From Ketobacter sp964016105 (GTDB lineage: Bacteria; Pseudomonadota; Gammaproteobacteria; Pseudomonadales; Ketobacteraceae), in NCBI GenBank assembly GCA_964016105.1, contig CAXHEX010000002.1, forward strand, positions 1 to 64,000: a stretch of 64,000 bases of DNA, read 5' to 3'. Under the pieces are notes generated by a model. That model searched no databases, had not been told where the DNA came from, and saw only the letters and a program-made list of their open reading frames with translations. This document shows positions 34,545 through 43,158 of this stretch, piece after piece. A program made the position numbers and the translations under genes. Position 1 is the stretch's first letter. Every line of letters begins with the position of its first letter.

Positions 34545-35786
34545 TTAATTCGTTGACGCTGTCGATGGCTTTGTTGCGCTGATCAGGCGGCCCGATTGCT
34601 GAAGTACATCAGTGAGCGCGAGCCGGGTTTGTTTTTCCAGCTCAATGCCTGCCAGCAGGCTTTCGGCGCGTTGATTCAAGGCCAGCAGATAATCAGTGGT
34701 GGACAGATCACCCGTGCGCCATTGCCGTTGCAGCAGTTCGGCGCTGTTCTCGACCCGACCCTGAGCCACCGTTTGCCAGCGGCGGTATTGTTGTTCATAG
34801 CGCTGCCAGGCCGCGTGGGCGGCACTCCAGTCGAAACGTTGTTTGCGGTAAGTAGATTGGAATCGAGCTTCAGCCTCCAGTGCTGCCTGCTCGGCGGCAC
34901 GAGTCTCTGCGCTGAAATTGTTGCGCACATTCAGCGGGATGGAGAGCGTTAGCCCCACAACGCTTTCGCCTTCATCACGACCGGCATTGAGCCCTACCGT
35001 GGGCTCCGCCCGAGCAGTGCGCCTTGCCACTTTGGCTTCTTCCTTAAGCGACTGCCAGCGGGCATGGGCACTGGCAATGGCCGGGTGCTTCAGCAGCTCC
35101 TGATCTGTCGTCGAGTCGGGCTGAGAAGGCCAGAAGCTATCGGGGACTGCACCCCTTTCCGGGGACCATTCCGGGAGCAACTCATGAACTTTGCTCTCTG
35201 CTTTTTGCAACGTCGCTTCTACCTCCGCGACCTGGGCCAACAGTTGCGACAGGGACAGAAAGGTGAGTTCGGCATCAATGCTGCCCAGATCACCTGCCCG
35301 CTGCCGCTTCTCCAACAGTCCGAGCAAGGTGTTAAGTTGCTGCTGTTGCGATTGTGCAATAGACGCAGCGCGCTTGGCGGCATCCCACTCCACCAGGGCA
35401 GCAATTGCCTGGGCAGTGTGGTTTAGCACCTGTTGCTGATATTGTGCTTGGGCGGCAATTCGCATAAAGCCCGATTGATGCTGCCGTGCGCCGCGTCTGT
35501 CCCACCAGTCAATGGTCTGTTGAACGCCAACTTGATAGTTGTCTTCCTCGCCGCTGCGTTCCAGCTCGGTGGAAAGTTCCGGATTGTAGAGTGGCTGCTC
35601 TGCTGCTTCGGCGCTGGCGTTAGAACCCAGCAATTGCTCGCGGGCAGCGCGCACATCGGGGTGTTGTTGAACCTGGGATGCCAACCAGGTGTTCCAACTG
35701 GAGACTTCCGCATATCCAAGCACGGGCAGGAAAAGCACAGCCATGCCCAGTAAAGCCCGTCCGGGCCAGTAACTTCGTTTCATCAT
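34545..35786 (-). CDS. czcC: CzcC-type outer-membrane efflux channel
   Basis: 413-aa TolC-family outer-membrane factor. It has a signal peptide (RALLGMAVLFLPVLGYA) and two repeated OEP domains, with long alpha-helical segments and the usual NAGRDEGESVVGLTLSIPLNVRN strand segment. AGGAG lies 5-8 bases before tandem ATG codons. It heads the czcCBA core and follows the small periplasmic-protein gene by 14 bp. Confidence 0.9.
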   Translation of the reverse strand: MMKRSYWPGRALLGMAVLFLPVLGYAEVSSWNTWLASQVQQHPDVRAAREQLLGSNASAEAAEQPLYNPELSTELERSGEEDNYQVGVQQTIDWWDRRGARQHQSGFMRIAAQAQYQQQVLNHTAQAIAALVEWDAAKRAASIAQSQQQQLNTLLGLLEKRQRAGDLGSIDAELTFLSLSQLLAQVAEVEATLQKAESKVHELLPEWSPERGAVPDSFWPSQPDSTTDQELLKHPAIASAHARWQSLKEEAKVARRTARAEPTVGLNAGRDEGESVVGLTLSIPLNVRNNFSAETRAAEQAALEAEARFQSTYRKQRFDWSAAHAAWQRYEQQYRRWQTVAQGRVENSAELLQRQWRTGDLSTTDYLLALNQRAESLLAGIELEKQTRLALTDVLQQSGRLISATKPSTASTN

Positions 35787-35800
35787 GATGCTCCTGAAAT

Positions 35801-36229
35801 TCAGCGTGCAACGGTTTGATCGTGCACCGGATTCTGTGGTTTTTGGGGTTCATCCCGGTGAAAGGCCACCTTTATCCGCGCATCCGCCGGCAGCGGGGGG
35901 AACTTCGCAGAAAATCGCACGCCACCTTTTTGGGATGCTCGCTTGGTAAGAAGACGCGGCGAGTAATCGGTGGTTGTTTCCGCGATCAAGGTGTTATCAG
36001 CGGACCAGGCGGCAATATCCACATGACCGTGAGGGAGGCCGTATCGAGTCGACGCATTCAGTCGCCCTGAGACGGTTAACTCCGTGCCGATATGGTTCAC
36101 GAGAACCTGGCGAAAGTGCCAGCGTTGATTGTCGGTGTTGACGATCTCAATTTCAGGCAAGAGATTCCCTGCCTGAGCCGCATTGATGTACGTAAGGCTC
36201 AAGGCGAGCCCAATAATGATAGGTTTCAT
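35801..36229 (-). CDS. small periplasmic protein of the czc operon, unknown function
   Basis: 142 aa with a signal peptide (IIIGLALSLTYINAAQA) and a mature part predicted to be mostly beta strands (GTELTVSGRLNASTRYGLPHGHVDIAAW). I do not recognise a defined family. The 14-bp gap to czcC on the same strand makes it part of the operon. It may be a periplasmic accessory or metal-sensing factor; this is from context only. Confidence 0.6.
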   Translation of the reverse strand: MKPIIIGLALSLTYINAAQAGNLLPEIEIVNTDNQRWHFRQVLVNHIGTELTVSGRLNASTRYGLPHGHVDIAAWSADNTLIAETTTDYSPRLLTKRASQKGGVRFSAKFPPLPADARIKVAFHRDEPQKPQNPVHDQTVAR

Positions 36230-36310
36230 GGTGTTTCACCCTAAAATTAACTACCTTGTTCCGCTGTAACCAACGGCTACAGCGCCTGATGACATGCTTT
36301 TACAGCACCA

Positions 36311-36670
36311 TCAGGCGATCGGAGGGCGAAATAGCGTCGGGGGAATACCCATGGTGAGGTTGGCGCGGTAGGGAACTTTCTGGTGACCTGAAAACAAAGC
36401 GGTCAGCTGTGAAGCTGCTACGGCTAAAACCATGGAGCCATGGCCGTGGCAATGGCAGCAATGGTGGCAGTCGTACAAAGGCTGGCCCGATTTTTCGGAT
36501 GCCTGTTTGCTGAGCTGCTTGTCGCTTTCGGTATCACCGGGCTGATGTGAATGTTCGAATTCCAGGTGTTCTGTCCCGGTTTGATGAAGCTGGTGAGCGT
36601 CCGCCATGGCGACCACTGACTGCAGCGCAATCAGGGTGATCAATAGGTATGAAATGGCGCGGCGGATCAT
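36311..36670 (-). CDS. CzcI-like Cys/His-rich small exported protein
   Basis: 119 aa from the ATG at 36670. The open frame continues 45 codons further back, but only the downstream part has a leader. The start MIRRAISYLLITLIALQSVVAMA looks like a signal peptide. It is followed by His-rich stretches (HQLHQTGTEHLEFEHSH) and a dense metal-ligand cluster DCHHCCHCHGHG. Small proteins like this (CzcI / DUF2946 type) precede czc operons and are thought to modulate them. It lies upstream of the operon on the same strand. Confidence 0.6.
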   Translation of the reverse strand: MIRRAISYLLITLIALQSVVAMADAHQLHQTGTEHLEFEHSHQPGDTESDKQLSKQASEKSGQPLYDCHHCCHCHGHGSMVLAVAASQLTALFSGHQKVPYRANLTMGIPPTLFRPPIA

Positions 36671-36826
36671 GAGTCGGGCTGGCTTCTTCTCGTTAAGGGT
36701 TTCGGTTTTAAGTACAGCGAGCCATAGACTATCAAATTTTCGCGAAGTTCCATAGCCTTCTATCATCGCTCGCTTCAGCGCGCTTAACTCTATTGAATAT
36801 GGCATATATCCTTTAACATCAACCAG

Positions 36827-37272
36827 CTAAGGATGATCAACAAATACTTTTACATCGCCTTTCTCGTCAAATGAGAATACTTTGTAGGGTTCCTTTTTAT
36901 CGCCCCTTTCCATGCCCGGTGTACCTATGGGCATTCCCGGAACCGCGATTCCCTTGACATCGGGCCTGAAAAGCAACAGTCGTTTGATGTCACGATGGGT
37001 TATGTGCCCCTCGACGATAAGTTATCAATCACCGCTGTATGGCATGCAGAGAGTTCCAGGGGCACGCCCAGCTTTCGTTTGATTTCGTAGACATCGCGAA
37101 CATTGTGTTGATTAACCTCATAACCATAATCTTCCAGATACTCTACCCATTTTACGCAACAGCCGCATTCAGGGTTTTTATAGACCGTGATCTTTTTGGG
37201 CAAAAGGTCACTTGCACTCGCATTGGTGAGGTAAAAGCAGCAAATGAATAGTAGTGTATAGATAAACTTCAT
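36827..37272 (-). pseudogene. DUF411-family metal-binding protein, frameshifted
   Basis: DUF411 protein with an exported N-terminus (signal peptide ending ASA) and the CxCC metal motif NPECGCCVKWVEYL, through SACHTAVIDN. The frame then breaks near 37022. One frame away the family's C-terminus continues, with VEGHITHRDIKRLLL and GIAVPGMPIGTPGMERGDKKEPY, ending at the TAG at 36827-36829. One lost base explains it. The upstream GGAGAG ribosome site is intact. The truncated product would be about 90 aa and would still contain the CxCC motif. Confidence 0.8.
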
Positions 37273-37303
37273 GTGGTTTTCTCTCCAAAGATAATGAGCA
37301 GGT

Positions 37304-37786
37304 TCAAGAGGTTCTGACTTCTTTCGTTATAGAAGCAAGCAGAACGCCCGCACCACATACAATGGCAATATCAGCGACATTAAATGCAGGCCAATGATGG
37401 CTCTTCCAATAGATATCCAGGAAATCTACGACCGCCCCTCGGAATAAGCGGTCGAACAAGTTTCCTAAAGCACCGCCAAGAATGAATGAATATCCAAGGG
37501 TCTCTGTTCGAGCCGTTGATCGTTGAATAGCAAACACCAGCCAGCACGAAATTCCGATTGCCAAGCTAATAAAGAAATAGCGCTGCCAACCACCCGCATT
37601 GGCTAAGAAGCTGAAAGCGGCACCTTTGTTATGCCGGTGCACCAGGTTAAACATTTCGGTAATGGGTACCGCTTCGCCCAGAACAAGCATTTTTTCAACC
37701 CAATACTTTGTTATTTGATCAAGCAACAGCAAAGACACAGCAACTATATGCCAAACCCATACACCGCCTGATTTTTTATTGTTCAT
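37304..37786 (-). CDS. lspA: lipoprotein signal peptidase (LspA), accessory copy in a metal island
   Basis: 160-aa aspartyl peptidase II with four TM helices. The catalytic Asp pair is in GNLFDRL and FNVADIAI, and the conserved N of HRHNKGAAFSFL is present. It would cut lipoprotein signal peptides in the inner membrane. It lies 12 bp after the CDF gene at 37799 on the same strand, so it is in that operon. Extra lspA copies beside heavy-metal transporters are known from lead and cadmium loci, so this is probably not the housekeeping gene. Confidence 0.92.
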   Translation of the reverse strand: MNNKKSGGVWVWHIVAVSLLLLDQITKYWVEKMLVLGEAVPITEMFNLVHRHNKGAAFSFLANAGGWQRYFFISLAIGISCWLVFAIQRSTARTETLGYSFILGGALGNLFDRLFRGAVVDFLDIYWKSHHWPAFNVADIAIVCGAGVLLASITKEVRTS

Positions 37787-37798
37787 GGAGCACTCCAG

Positions 37799-38704
37799 TC
37801 AGGCTTTTAAACGGAGAATAATACGGGCACCGTTTAACACAATCAGCCCAATCAACAACCCAATCACCAAGTCAGGATAGGGTGAACCTGTCCAGGCAAC
37901 TAAAGCCCCCGCGAGAATAACACCAGTATTGGCGATTACATCATTGGCCGAGAAGATCCAACTTGCTTTCATATGGGCACCACCGTCCTTGTTTTTGCCG
38001 ATCAGTATCAGACAGTAGACGTTTGCCGCTAAAGCAATCAATCCGAAGCTCATCATCAACGTAGATACCGGCTCACTGCCAAACCAGAAACGTCTTCCCA
38101 CTTCCAATAACGCACCAAAGGCCAGCAGCATTTGCAACCAACCCGAGAAATGGGCGGCGCGCACTTTCAAGAAGCTGCTGCGACCAACGGCATAAAGGGC
38201 CAGTCCATACACGGCGGCATCCGCGAACATATCCAGTGAGTCGGCGATCAGGCCGGTAGACTGCGCTACCCAACCAACTGAAAACTCCACCACAAACATC
38301 AAGGCATTGATCGCCAACAATATTTTGAGCACCGCGGCATCCTTCTTTTCCATATCAGATGCTGAGGCATGAGCTTGAGATAGCGCTTCGTTATCGATCT
38401 TTTGTGAAGATATTAATGTGGCGCCCAGACCCAACGATTCTAGCGCGGTGATAATCTCCTCAACCGCATTGCTATGAAATACCCGAACCTGGCGTGCAGG
38501 AATGTCAAACTCCAGCGCAATGGATTGCTGAACTGCGTCAAGCGCCAGGCGAATCATGCGCTCTTCGGAGGCGCAATCCATTTTAGGAACTGAAAACTCG
38601 GAGATATAACCCCCTGATTCTATTGAGGGTTTTTCTTCGGTTGTAGTCAACTTGTTGTCAGTTATGACCGTCACATCGGACCCGCAACAATTTTTTTCGG
38701 TCAT
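37799..38704 (-). CDS. CDF-type cation exporter with an N-terminal HMA-like domain
   Basis: 301 aa. A short Cys-rich start (TEKNCCGSD) leads to an HMA-like domain at about 34-100 (SVPKMDCASEERMIRLAL; note MDCASE instead of MTCxxC, a single Cys). Six TM helices follow with the CDF sites DSLDMFADAAVYGLAL and FSANDVIANTGV. It probably exports Cd, Pb or Zn. It is the first gene behind the CadR/PbrR-type promoter and is followed by lspA. The HMA module may deliver or sense the metal. Confidence 0.85.
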   Translation of the reverse strand: MTEKNCCGSDVTVITDNKLTTTEEKPSIESGGYISEFSVPKMDCASEERMIRLALDAVQQSIALEFDIPARQVRVFHSNAVEEIITALESLGLGATLISSQKIDNEALSQAHASASDMEKKDAAVLKILLAINALMFVVEFSVGWVAQSTGLIADSLDMFADAAVYGLALYAVGRSSFLKVRAAHFSGWLQMLLAFGALLEVGRRFWFGSEPVSTLMMSFGLIALAANVYCLILIGKNKDGGAHMKASWIFSANDVIANTGVILAGALVAWTGSPYPDLVIGLLIGLIVLNGARIILRLKA

Positions 38705-38736
38705 TTCAAAGCCTTCTGGTATCTCTCAATGGATAT

Positions 38737-38767
38737 AATGTAAACTCTATAGCCACTATAGAGTCAA
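38737..38767 (-). promoter_or_regulatory. CadR/PbrR-type promoter with 19-bp spacer
   Basis: On the minus strand, -35 TTGACT (38762-38767) and -10 TACATT (38737-38742) are 19 bp apart. Perfect 9-bp dyad arms ACTCTATAG / CTATAGAGT (38744-38752 and 38756-38764) are separated by 3 bp. It drives the CDF-lspA operon and lies beside the divergent regulator. Confidence 0.85.
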
Positions 38768-38784
38768 GATCGACAGGATGCAGA

Positions 38785-39177
38785 ATGAAAATCGGTGAAC
38801 TAGCAAAACTAACGGATTGTTCCATCCAAGCTATTCGCTACTACGAAAAAGAAGGCCTGATTGCATCAAGTGCACGCAGTGGAGGGAATTTTCGCCTCTA
38901 CAATCAGGCCGCAGTCCAAAGACTGCTGTTTATCAAGCATTGCCGCAGTTTGAATCTGCCACTCTGTGATATTCGACAACTATTACAGCTCCAAGACACG
39001 CCTTCGGCCCAATGCGATCAGGTCAATCAGATGATTGGGCGCCATTTGGAGGAAGTGAAGAGGCGTATCGCCGAACTCGAATCACTGCGACTCCAGCTTC
39101 AGGCATTGCAGCATGCCTGTACTGAGGATCGAACTGTCGATCAGTGTGGAATTTTGCAAAACCTGTCCAACCACTAA
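38785..39177 (+). CDS. Cd(II)/Pb(II)-responsive MerR-family regulator (CadR/PbrR-like)
   Basis: 130 aa. The winged helix-turn-helix starts MKIGELAKLTDCSIQAIRYYE. Cysteines are at 12, 77, 112 and 121 in the pattern AQCDQV and HACTEDRTVDQCGIL, which is the CadR/PbrR signature. It is divergent from the HMA-CDF exporter and lspA, with the 19-bp-spacer operator in the 80-bp gap. It should activate them when Cd(II), Pb(II) or Zn(II) binds. Confidence 0.9.
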   Translation: MKIGELAKLTDCSIQAIRYYEKEGLIASSARSGGNFRLYNQAAVQRLLFIKHCRSLNLPLCDIRQLLQLQDTPSAQCDQVNQMIGRHLEEVKRRIAELESLRLQLQALQHACTEDRTVDQCGILQNLSNH

Positions 39178-39229
39178 GTCCCAACTATCCGGTGCGTGGA
39201 TAGCATAGAGTAAGGTTTAGTATCCAGGA

Positions 39230-39451
39230 TCAAACCAGCCGCACGGTATACATGGTGGTTTGCGCGGTTTTCGCCAGTTGCGAGATCGTTAATGGAAATT
39301 CAAGCGCTTGCCCATCGGCCTCCATAAAGGCAACAAAATCGGGGATCACTTCAAAAGGATGCGAGATGCCAGTTTCCTTTTGGTTACATGCTCGTGTGTT
39401 CTGGTTTGCCATCAGAATAACGTCTCTGTTCATGTGGTTCCGCCAGACCAC
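39230..39451 (-). pseudogene. truncated MerR/MerD-like fragment downstream of merA
   Basis: A 73-codon frame whose last 20 codons (LTISQLAKTAQTTMYTVR) look like the first helices of a MerR/MerD-type DNA-binding domain, cut off right after. merD often follows merA, which is where this lies. The rest of 39178-39570 has no supported gene. Tentative. Confidence 0.35.
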
Positions 39452-39570
39452 GGGTTGTAATCTGCTTGGTATCTACGGAACGGCAAATTGGTACCCTTGC
39501 AGCACCTCACAACCTATATAGCTGTTTCGGTCGCTGGCCGCCGGTGGGGACGCTCCCATAGCGTGTTCAT

Positions 39571-41253
39571 TCACCCGGCGCAACAGGAGAGTTCTTTGAC
39601 ATCCTTATTAAAGGTCTGAGCACAGAGTTTCAAACTTTCGACCATCGTCAGGTAAGGGAACAATTGATCGGCCAGCTCGGTTACCGTCATGTGGTTACGG
39701 ATTGCCAAGGCTGCGCTCTGGATCAGTTCTCCTCCTTCGTGGGCCAGAATTTGTGCTCCGATCAGGCATCCACTGGCCTTTTCTACAACAAGCTTAATAA
39801 ATCCGTCGGTTTCAAAGTTTGCCAAGGCGCGGGGCACGTTTTCCATGTCCAGCACACGACTGTCGGTTGCAATGCCTTGGGCGTTGGCTTGCTGTTCCGT
39901 CAGGCCGACGGTAGCCACCTGGGGATCGGTAAAGATCACTGCCGGCATGGTGGACAGATCCAGTCTGGCTTCTCCGCCCATCATATTGGTGCCGGCACGG
40001 CTACCTGCTGCCGCGGCGACATACACGAACTGGGGCATATTGGAGCAGTCACCAGCCGCATAAATGCCCGGAACATTCGTTTCCATGCGCTCATTGACGA
40101 TGACTTCGCCATTTTGCTCCGTCTTGACGCCAACCACTTCCAGATTCAGCTTCTCGGTATTGGCGTGACGCCCAGTGCTGATCAACAGTTTGTCGCCGTG
40201 CAAGGTGTTGGCCCCGGTGTTCAAAGAATGGGTTTCCAGGGTGAACTGCCGCCCATCGTGGGAAACTTGTGTCACCTGGGTGTGATTGAGGACACGTATA
40301 CCTTCTTTCTCGAAGCATTCGGCCAGCTTTTCTCCCAGCAGGGGATCTTCCCGGTACAAAAGGGTGTGGCGTGCCAGCACAGTCACTTCGCTACCCAAAC
40401 GGCGATAGGCCTGGGCTATTTCCAGGGCAACCACGGAGGAGCCGATCACCACCAGGTGTTGTGGCAGTTGCTTGGCAAACAGCGCCTCATCGGATGTCCA
40501 GTAAGGCATTCTCTGTGAAGACGCGGGGGCCAATCCGTCAATGGGGGGAATGGTTGGCGTTGAACCGGTGGCAATCAGAATCTTGTCGGCATGGAGGTCC
40601 TGTTCGGTGCCGTCGTCTTTGCTGACGATCAATGTGTTTGCATCTTTAAATCGTGCATATCCCTTCACTAGGTGGAGTGCCGGGTTGGCATCGAGAATAT
40701 TCTGGTATTTGGCTGCACGCAGCTCCTCGACGCGCGCGGTTTGCTGCTCAGTCAACAAGGCGCGACTCAGTTGAGGCGAATGGTTTTCCAGCCCCACAAA
40801 GGGATTGTGGCGTTGCTGCTGGGCCAGTTGTGCGGCCCGGATCAGAATCTTGGAGGGTACACAGCCGACATTGACGCAGCAGCCGCCAATGACATCAGCA
40901 CCTTCGATCAGGGTGACTTTGGCACCCCTTTCGGCGGCCTTGATGGCACAGGCAAAGGCAGCGGAGCCACTGCCGATAATCACCACCTGTTGAGACCGGT
41001 TACCTCCTGTATCACTAGTAGTTGTGTTTTCACCATAGGCGCTCGGTGACGTATTTTCTTTAGCCGTATACCCCAGCGCCTCAATAGCGCCGACGAGATC
41101 GGCTACGCTGACGCCAGCATTTGCAGTGATCGCTGCGTTGGCGTTTTTATAAGAGACTTCAACGTTGATCACGCCTTCGATCGCATCGAGCGCTTCTTTA
41201 ACGTGACCGACGCAGCTTGGGCAGGTCATCCCTTGTATCGATAGTAGGATCAT
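39571..41253 (-). CDS. merA: mercuric reductase MerA
   Basis: 560-aa FAD/NADPH disulfide oxidoreductase reducing Hg(II) to volatile Hg(0) in the cytoplasm. The N-terminal HMA domain has GMTCPSC (C11, C14). The FAD motif IIGSGSAAFA is at ~92, and the redox-active pair C126/C131 is in GGCCVNVGCVPSK. The C-terminal vicinal cysteines C557-C558 hand Hg to the active site. The active-site loop has an extra Cys at 125, where the Tn501 enzyme has Thr. GAGGA lies before the ATG. It is the last intact gene of the merT-P-F-C-A operon. Confidence 0.96.
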   Translation of the reverse strand: MILLSIQGMTCPSCVGHVKEALDAIEGVINVEVSYKNANAAITANAGVSVADLVGAIEALGYTAKENTSPSAYGENTTTSDTGGNRSQQVVIIGSGSAAFACAIKAAERGAKVTLIEGADVIGGCCVNVGCVPSKILIRAAQLAQQQRHNPFVGLENHSPQLSRALLTEQQTARVEELRAAKYQNILDANPALHLVKGYARFKDANTLIVSKDDGTEQDLHADKILIATGSTPTIPPIDGLAPASSQRMPYWTSDEALFAKQLPQHLVVIGSSVVALEIAQAYRRLGSEVTVLARHTLLYREDPLLGEKLAECFEKEGIRVLNHTQVTQVSHDGRQFTLETHSLNTGANTLHGDKLLISTGRHANTEKLNLEVVGVKTEQNGEVIVNERMETNVPGIYAAGDCSNMPQFVYVAAAAGSRAGTNMMGGEARLDLSTMPAVIFTDPQVATVGLTEQQANAQGIATDSRVLDMENVPRALANFETDGFIKLVVEKASGCLIGAQILAHEGGELIQSAALAIRNHMTVTELADQLFPYLTMVESLKLCAQTFNKDVKELSCCAG

Positions 41254-41292
41254 GCTTGTTCCTCAACAGTAAGTCGGTTTTATCTAGTGGTG

Positions 41293-41712
41293 TTAAACAG
41301 CACAACTGTCGTCATCACAGCGCTTATTCGCGGGTGAAAAAACATCCCAAAGCGATACAACAACCATCAGACCTAACGCTGAATAGGTGACGTAACTGCT
41401 CCAGCCATATTGGAACCAGGGATAAAGGGATAGCAGTAGCAATATCGGACCGATCATACCGAGCGCACTGCGGTGCCATTGCCTGTGGCTTAACCAGCTA
41501 AGTCCATTGAGCACCAGAGTGACCCATGCAAACAGCGGCAAAAGCGTGTTAATGAACAGACCTTCCCACTGACTGAGAAAGCCCAGTCCTACCGCAGCGC
41601 CGAGACTGGCTATGGCCGGGAAGCACATGGCGCAACCCATGGCAGAAACCAGCGCGCCCAATGAGCCAAGTTTATCGCCGACGCGTGTCACCAATCGCAT
41701 TAGCATTTCCAT
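41293..41712 (-). CDS. merC: mercury transporter MerC
   Basis: 139-aa inner-membrane protein with four TM helices. The TM1 Cys pair is in SAMGCAMCFPAIASLGAAVGLGFLSQ and the C-terminal Cys in KRCDDDSCAV. The start is the ATG at 41712, chosen because AAGG lies about 8 bases upstream; the GTG three codons earlier lacks such a site. It imports Hg(II) to MerA. It is 39 bp before merA and 33 bp after merF. Confidence 0.9.
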   Translation of the reverse strand: MEMLMRLVTRVGDKLGSLGALVSAMGCAMCFPAIASLGAAVGLGFLSQWEGLFINTLLPLFAWVTLVLNGLSWLSHRQWHRSALGMIGPILLLLSLYPWFQYGWSSYVTYSALGLMVVVSLWDVFSPANKRCDDDSCAV

Positions 41713-41745
41713 AATGAACACCTTCTGTCGCCACTCTGGCCGTTA

Positions 41746-42009
41746 TCATTGTTCATCGTTTTCCCCGCCATCTTTATGGCCAGTATTACAACGGGTCGTA
41801 TTTTGTTGTGATGGCTGTTTACGAAAAGCGGCGTAACCGGCTATGCCCAGAAACATGATCAATGCCGGAAACAGCACGCAATCCAGGTAACCTGTCAACG
41901 CCGACAGGCCAACCGTACCCAGCAAAATGACCAAAACCGGGGTGAAGCAACACAAGGCCACAATGATTGAACCGATAACCCCGGTGCGCAGAAGCTTGGC
42001 GTTATCCAT
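41746..42009 (-). CDS. merF: mercury transporter MerF
   Basis: 87-aa two-TM protein. The vicinal cysteines in VALCCFTPVLVILLG and the segment GLSALTGYLDxVLxPALI match MerF closely. A second Cys set near the C-terminus is reduced to one Cys (TTRCNTG), where the usual MerF has a pair. The ATG at 42009 is preferred over a GTG two codons earlier. It is a further Hg(II) importer in the operon. Confidence 0.9.
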   Translation of the reverse strand: MDNAKLLRTGVIGSIIVALCCFTPVLVILLGTVGLSALTGYLDCVLFPALIMFLGIAGYAAFRKQPSQQNTTRCNTGHKDGGENDEQ

Positions 42010-42016
42010 GGCCACT

Positions 42017-42292
42017 TTACTCTTTAACCCTGGACGGATAACCTGCGTTGGTGGTGGCTTCGGTCAATGCTTTTACTGAGGTTTTTTCGTCATCGAACGT
42101 GACAACAGCCAGCTTGTTCTCAAAGGTGACTTCGGCGCTACTGACACCATCAACATTTTGTAAGGCCTTTTTGACTGTAAACGGACAGGTCACACAGTTC
42201 ATGGTTGGCACTTCCAGTGTGACGGTTTGCTCTTTGGCAAATGCAGTCAGGCTAAGTAAGGTCAAAAAGAGCAATAGTGTGATTTTTTTCAT
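42017..42292 (-). CDS. merP: periplasmic mercury-binding protein MerP
   Basis: 91 aa. The signal peptide (MKKITLLLFLTLLSLTAFA) is followed by an HMA domain with the Hg-binding motif MNCVTC. The start is the ATG at 42292 with GGAG 7 bases upstream; the longer frame overlaps merT. It catches Hg(II) in the periplasm and passes it to MerT. Confidence 0.93.
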   Translation of the reverse strand: MKKITLLLFLTLLSLTAFAKEQTVTLEVPTMNCVTCPFTVKKALQNVDGVSSAEVTFENKLAVVTFDDEKTSVKALTEATTNAGYPSRVKE

Positions 42293-42327
42293 CGTTTTCT
42301 CCGAGTATTCAAGGCTTAAAAGAGTTG

Positions 42328-42675
42328 TCATGCGAACCAGATGATCCAGTAATTACTGGTGATGAGCACCAGTGCGGTTAGCGCAGCGACCCAGAAAATC
42401 ACCTGACGGCGCCTGCGTACTCGTGGTACGGCGCAGGCGGTGCCGGGCTCACAGGTTTCGATGGGGCGATAGATTTTCCAGCCGGAAAAACCAAATAAAG
42501 CCAATACCAGCAGGATAAATATGGGGCGGTACGGTTCTAACAGAGTCAGATTGCCAATCCAGGAACCACTGATACCGAGCAGCAGCAAGACGAAGGGCCC
42601 GGCGCAGCAAAGGCCCGCGCCGATGGCGGCGATAACACCGCCGATAATGGGCAGATTGGATTCTTTCTGGGACAC
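42328..42675 (-). CDS. merT: mercury transporter MerT
   Basis: 115-aa inner-membrane protein with three TM helices. The TM1 vicinal cysteines are in GAGLCCAGPFVLLLLGISG, and the loop cysteines in ETCEPGTACAV face the cytoplasm. The start is a GTG at 42675 with GGAG 6 bases upstream. It is the first gene after the mer operator and takes Hg(II) from MerP. Intact, unlike the MerT-like gene at 21993. Confidence 0.93.
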   Translation of the reverse strand: MSQKESNLPIIGGVIAAIGAGLCCAGPFVLLLLGISGSWIGNLTLLEPYRPIFILLVLALFGFSGWKIYRPIETCEPGTACAVPRVRRRRQVIFWVAALTALVLITSNYWIIWFA

Positions 42676-42708
42676 GGCTTACTCCTCTGATGTATGTGAT
42701 GGGAGTAA

Positions 42709-42739
42709 GTGTAAAGGCCGTACCAGAGTACGGTGTCAA
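42709..42739 (-). promoter_or_regulatory. mer operator/promoter
   Basis: The perfect dyad CCGTAC-CAGA-GTACGG (42718-42733) is the same as the Tn21/Tn501 MerR operator arms. On the minus strand, -35 TTGACA (42734-42739) is followed by a 19-bp spacer and -10 TTACAC (42709-42714). It drives merT-P-F-C-A. Confidence 0.92.
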
Positions 42740-42747
42740 GCAAGAAA

Positions 42748-43158
42748 TCAGGGGGCATTGTTGTCGTCCGGTTGAAGGGACTCGATGATGGGACAATGGG
42801 TCTGGTCCAGATTGACGGCGCACTGGTTCAGCAGATCATCGAGGACGATTTCCAGACGCCGCAGATCGGCCAGCTTGGCGCGTACGCTGGCAAGTTTCTG
42901 AGCTGCCATGCCCTGAACTTCCCGACAGGGTGATTCTCCGAGTTCAAGCAGATTAGCGATCTCCTCCAGGGTAAACCCCAATTCCTGGGCGCGTTTGATA
43001 AATAAGATCCGGGCCAGGGTTGCCCTAGAATAAGTGCGGTAACCCTCGGTTGGTTTGGGTGGTTGTGCGATCAACCCGCGGCGTTCGTAGTAGCGGATGG
43101 TTTCAACATTAACACTTGCTGCTTCAGCCAATTGGCCGATGGTGTAGTTCTCGTTCAT
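42748..43158 (-). CDS. merR: mercury-responsive regulator MerR
   Basis: 136 aa. The winged helix-turn-helix starts YTIGQLAEAASVNVETIRYYERRGL. Hg-binding C78, C113 and C122 have the exact 35/9 spacing of Tn501 MerR. The ATG at 43158 overlaps the ATPase stop by 4 bp (ATGA), so it is translationally coupled to that gene. Unusually for a Gram-negative mer locus, merR runs in the same direction as the structural genes, and the operator lies downstream of its stop codon. It binds that operator from the plasmid/chromosome copy in trans rather than sharing a divergent promoter, so it probably lacks classical autoregulation. Confidence 0.93.
   Translation of the reverse strand: MNENYTIGQLAEAASVNVETIRYYERRGLIAQPPKPTEGYRTYSRATLARILFIKRAQELGFTLEEIANLLELGESPCREVQGMAAQKLASVRAKLADLRRLEIVLDDLLNQCAVNLDQTHCPIIESLQPDDNNAP

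Noticed and set aside
39664..40518. 284-codon plus-strand frame
   Set aside because: Antisense shadow of merA, rich in His/Cys/Gly as expected from reverse-reading a GC-rich gene.
42751..42760. GGGGGCATT as another possible left transposon end
   Set aside because: It lies inside the merR coding sequence and the match ends after nine bases.
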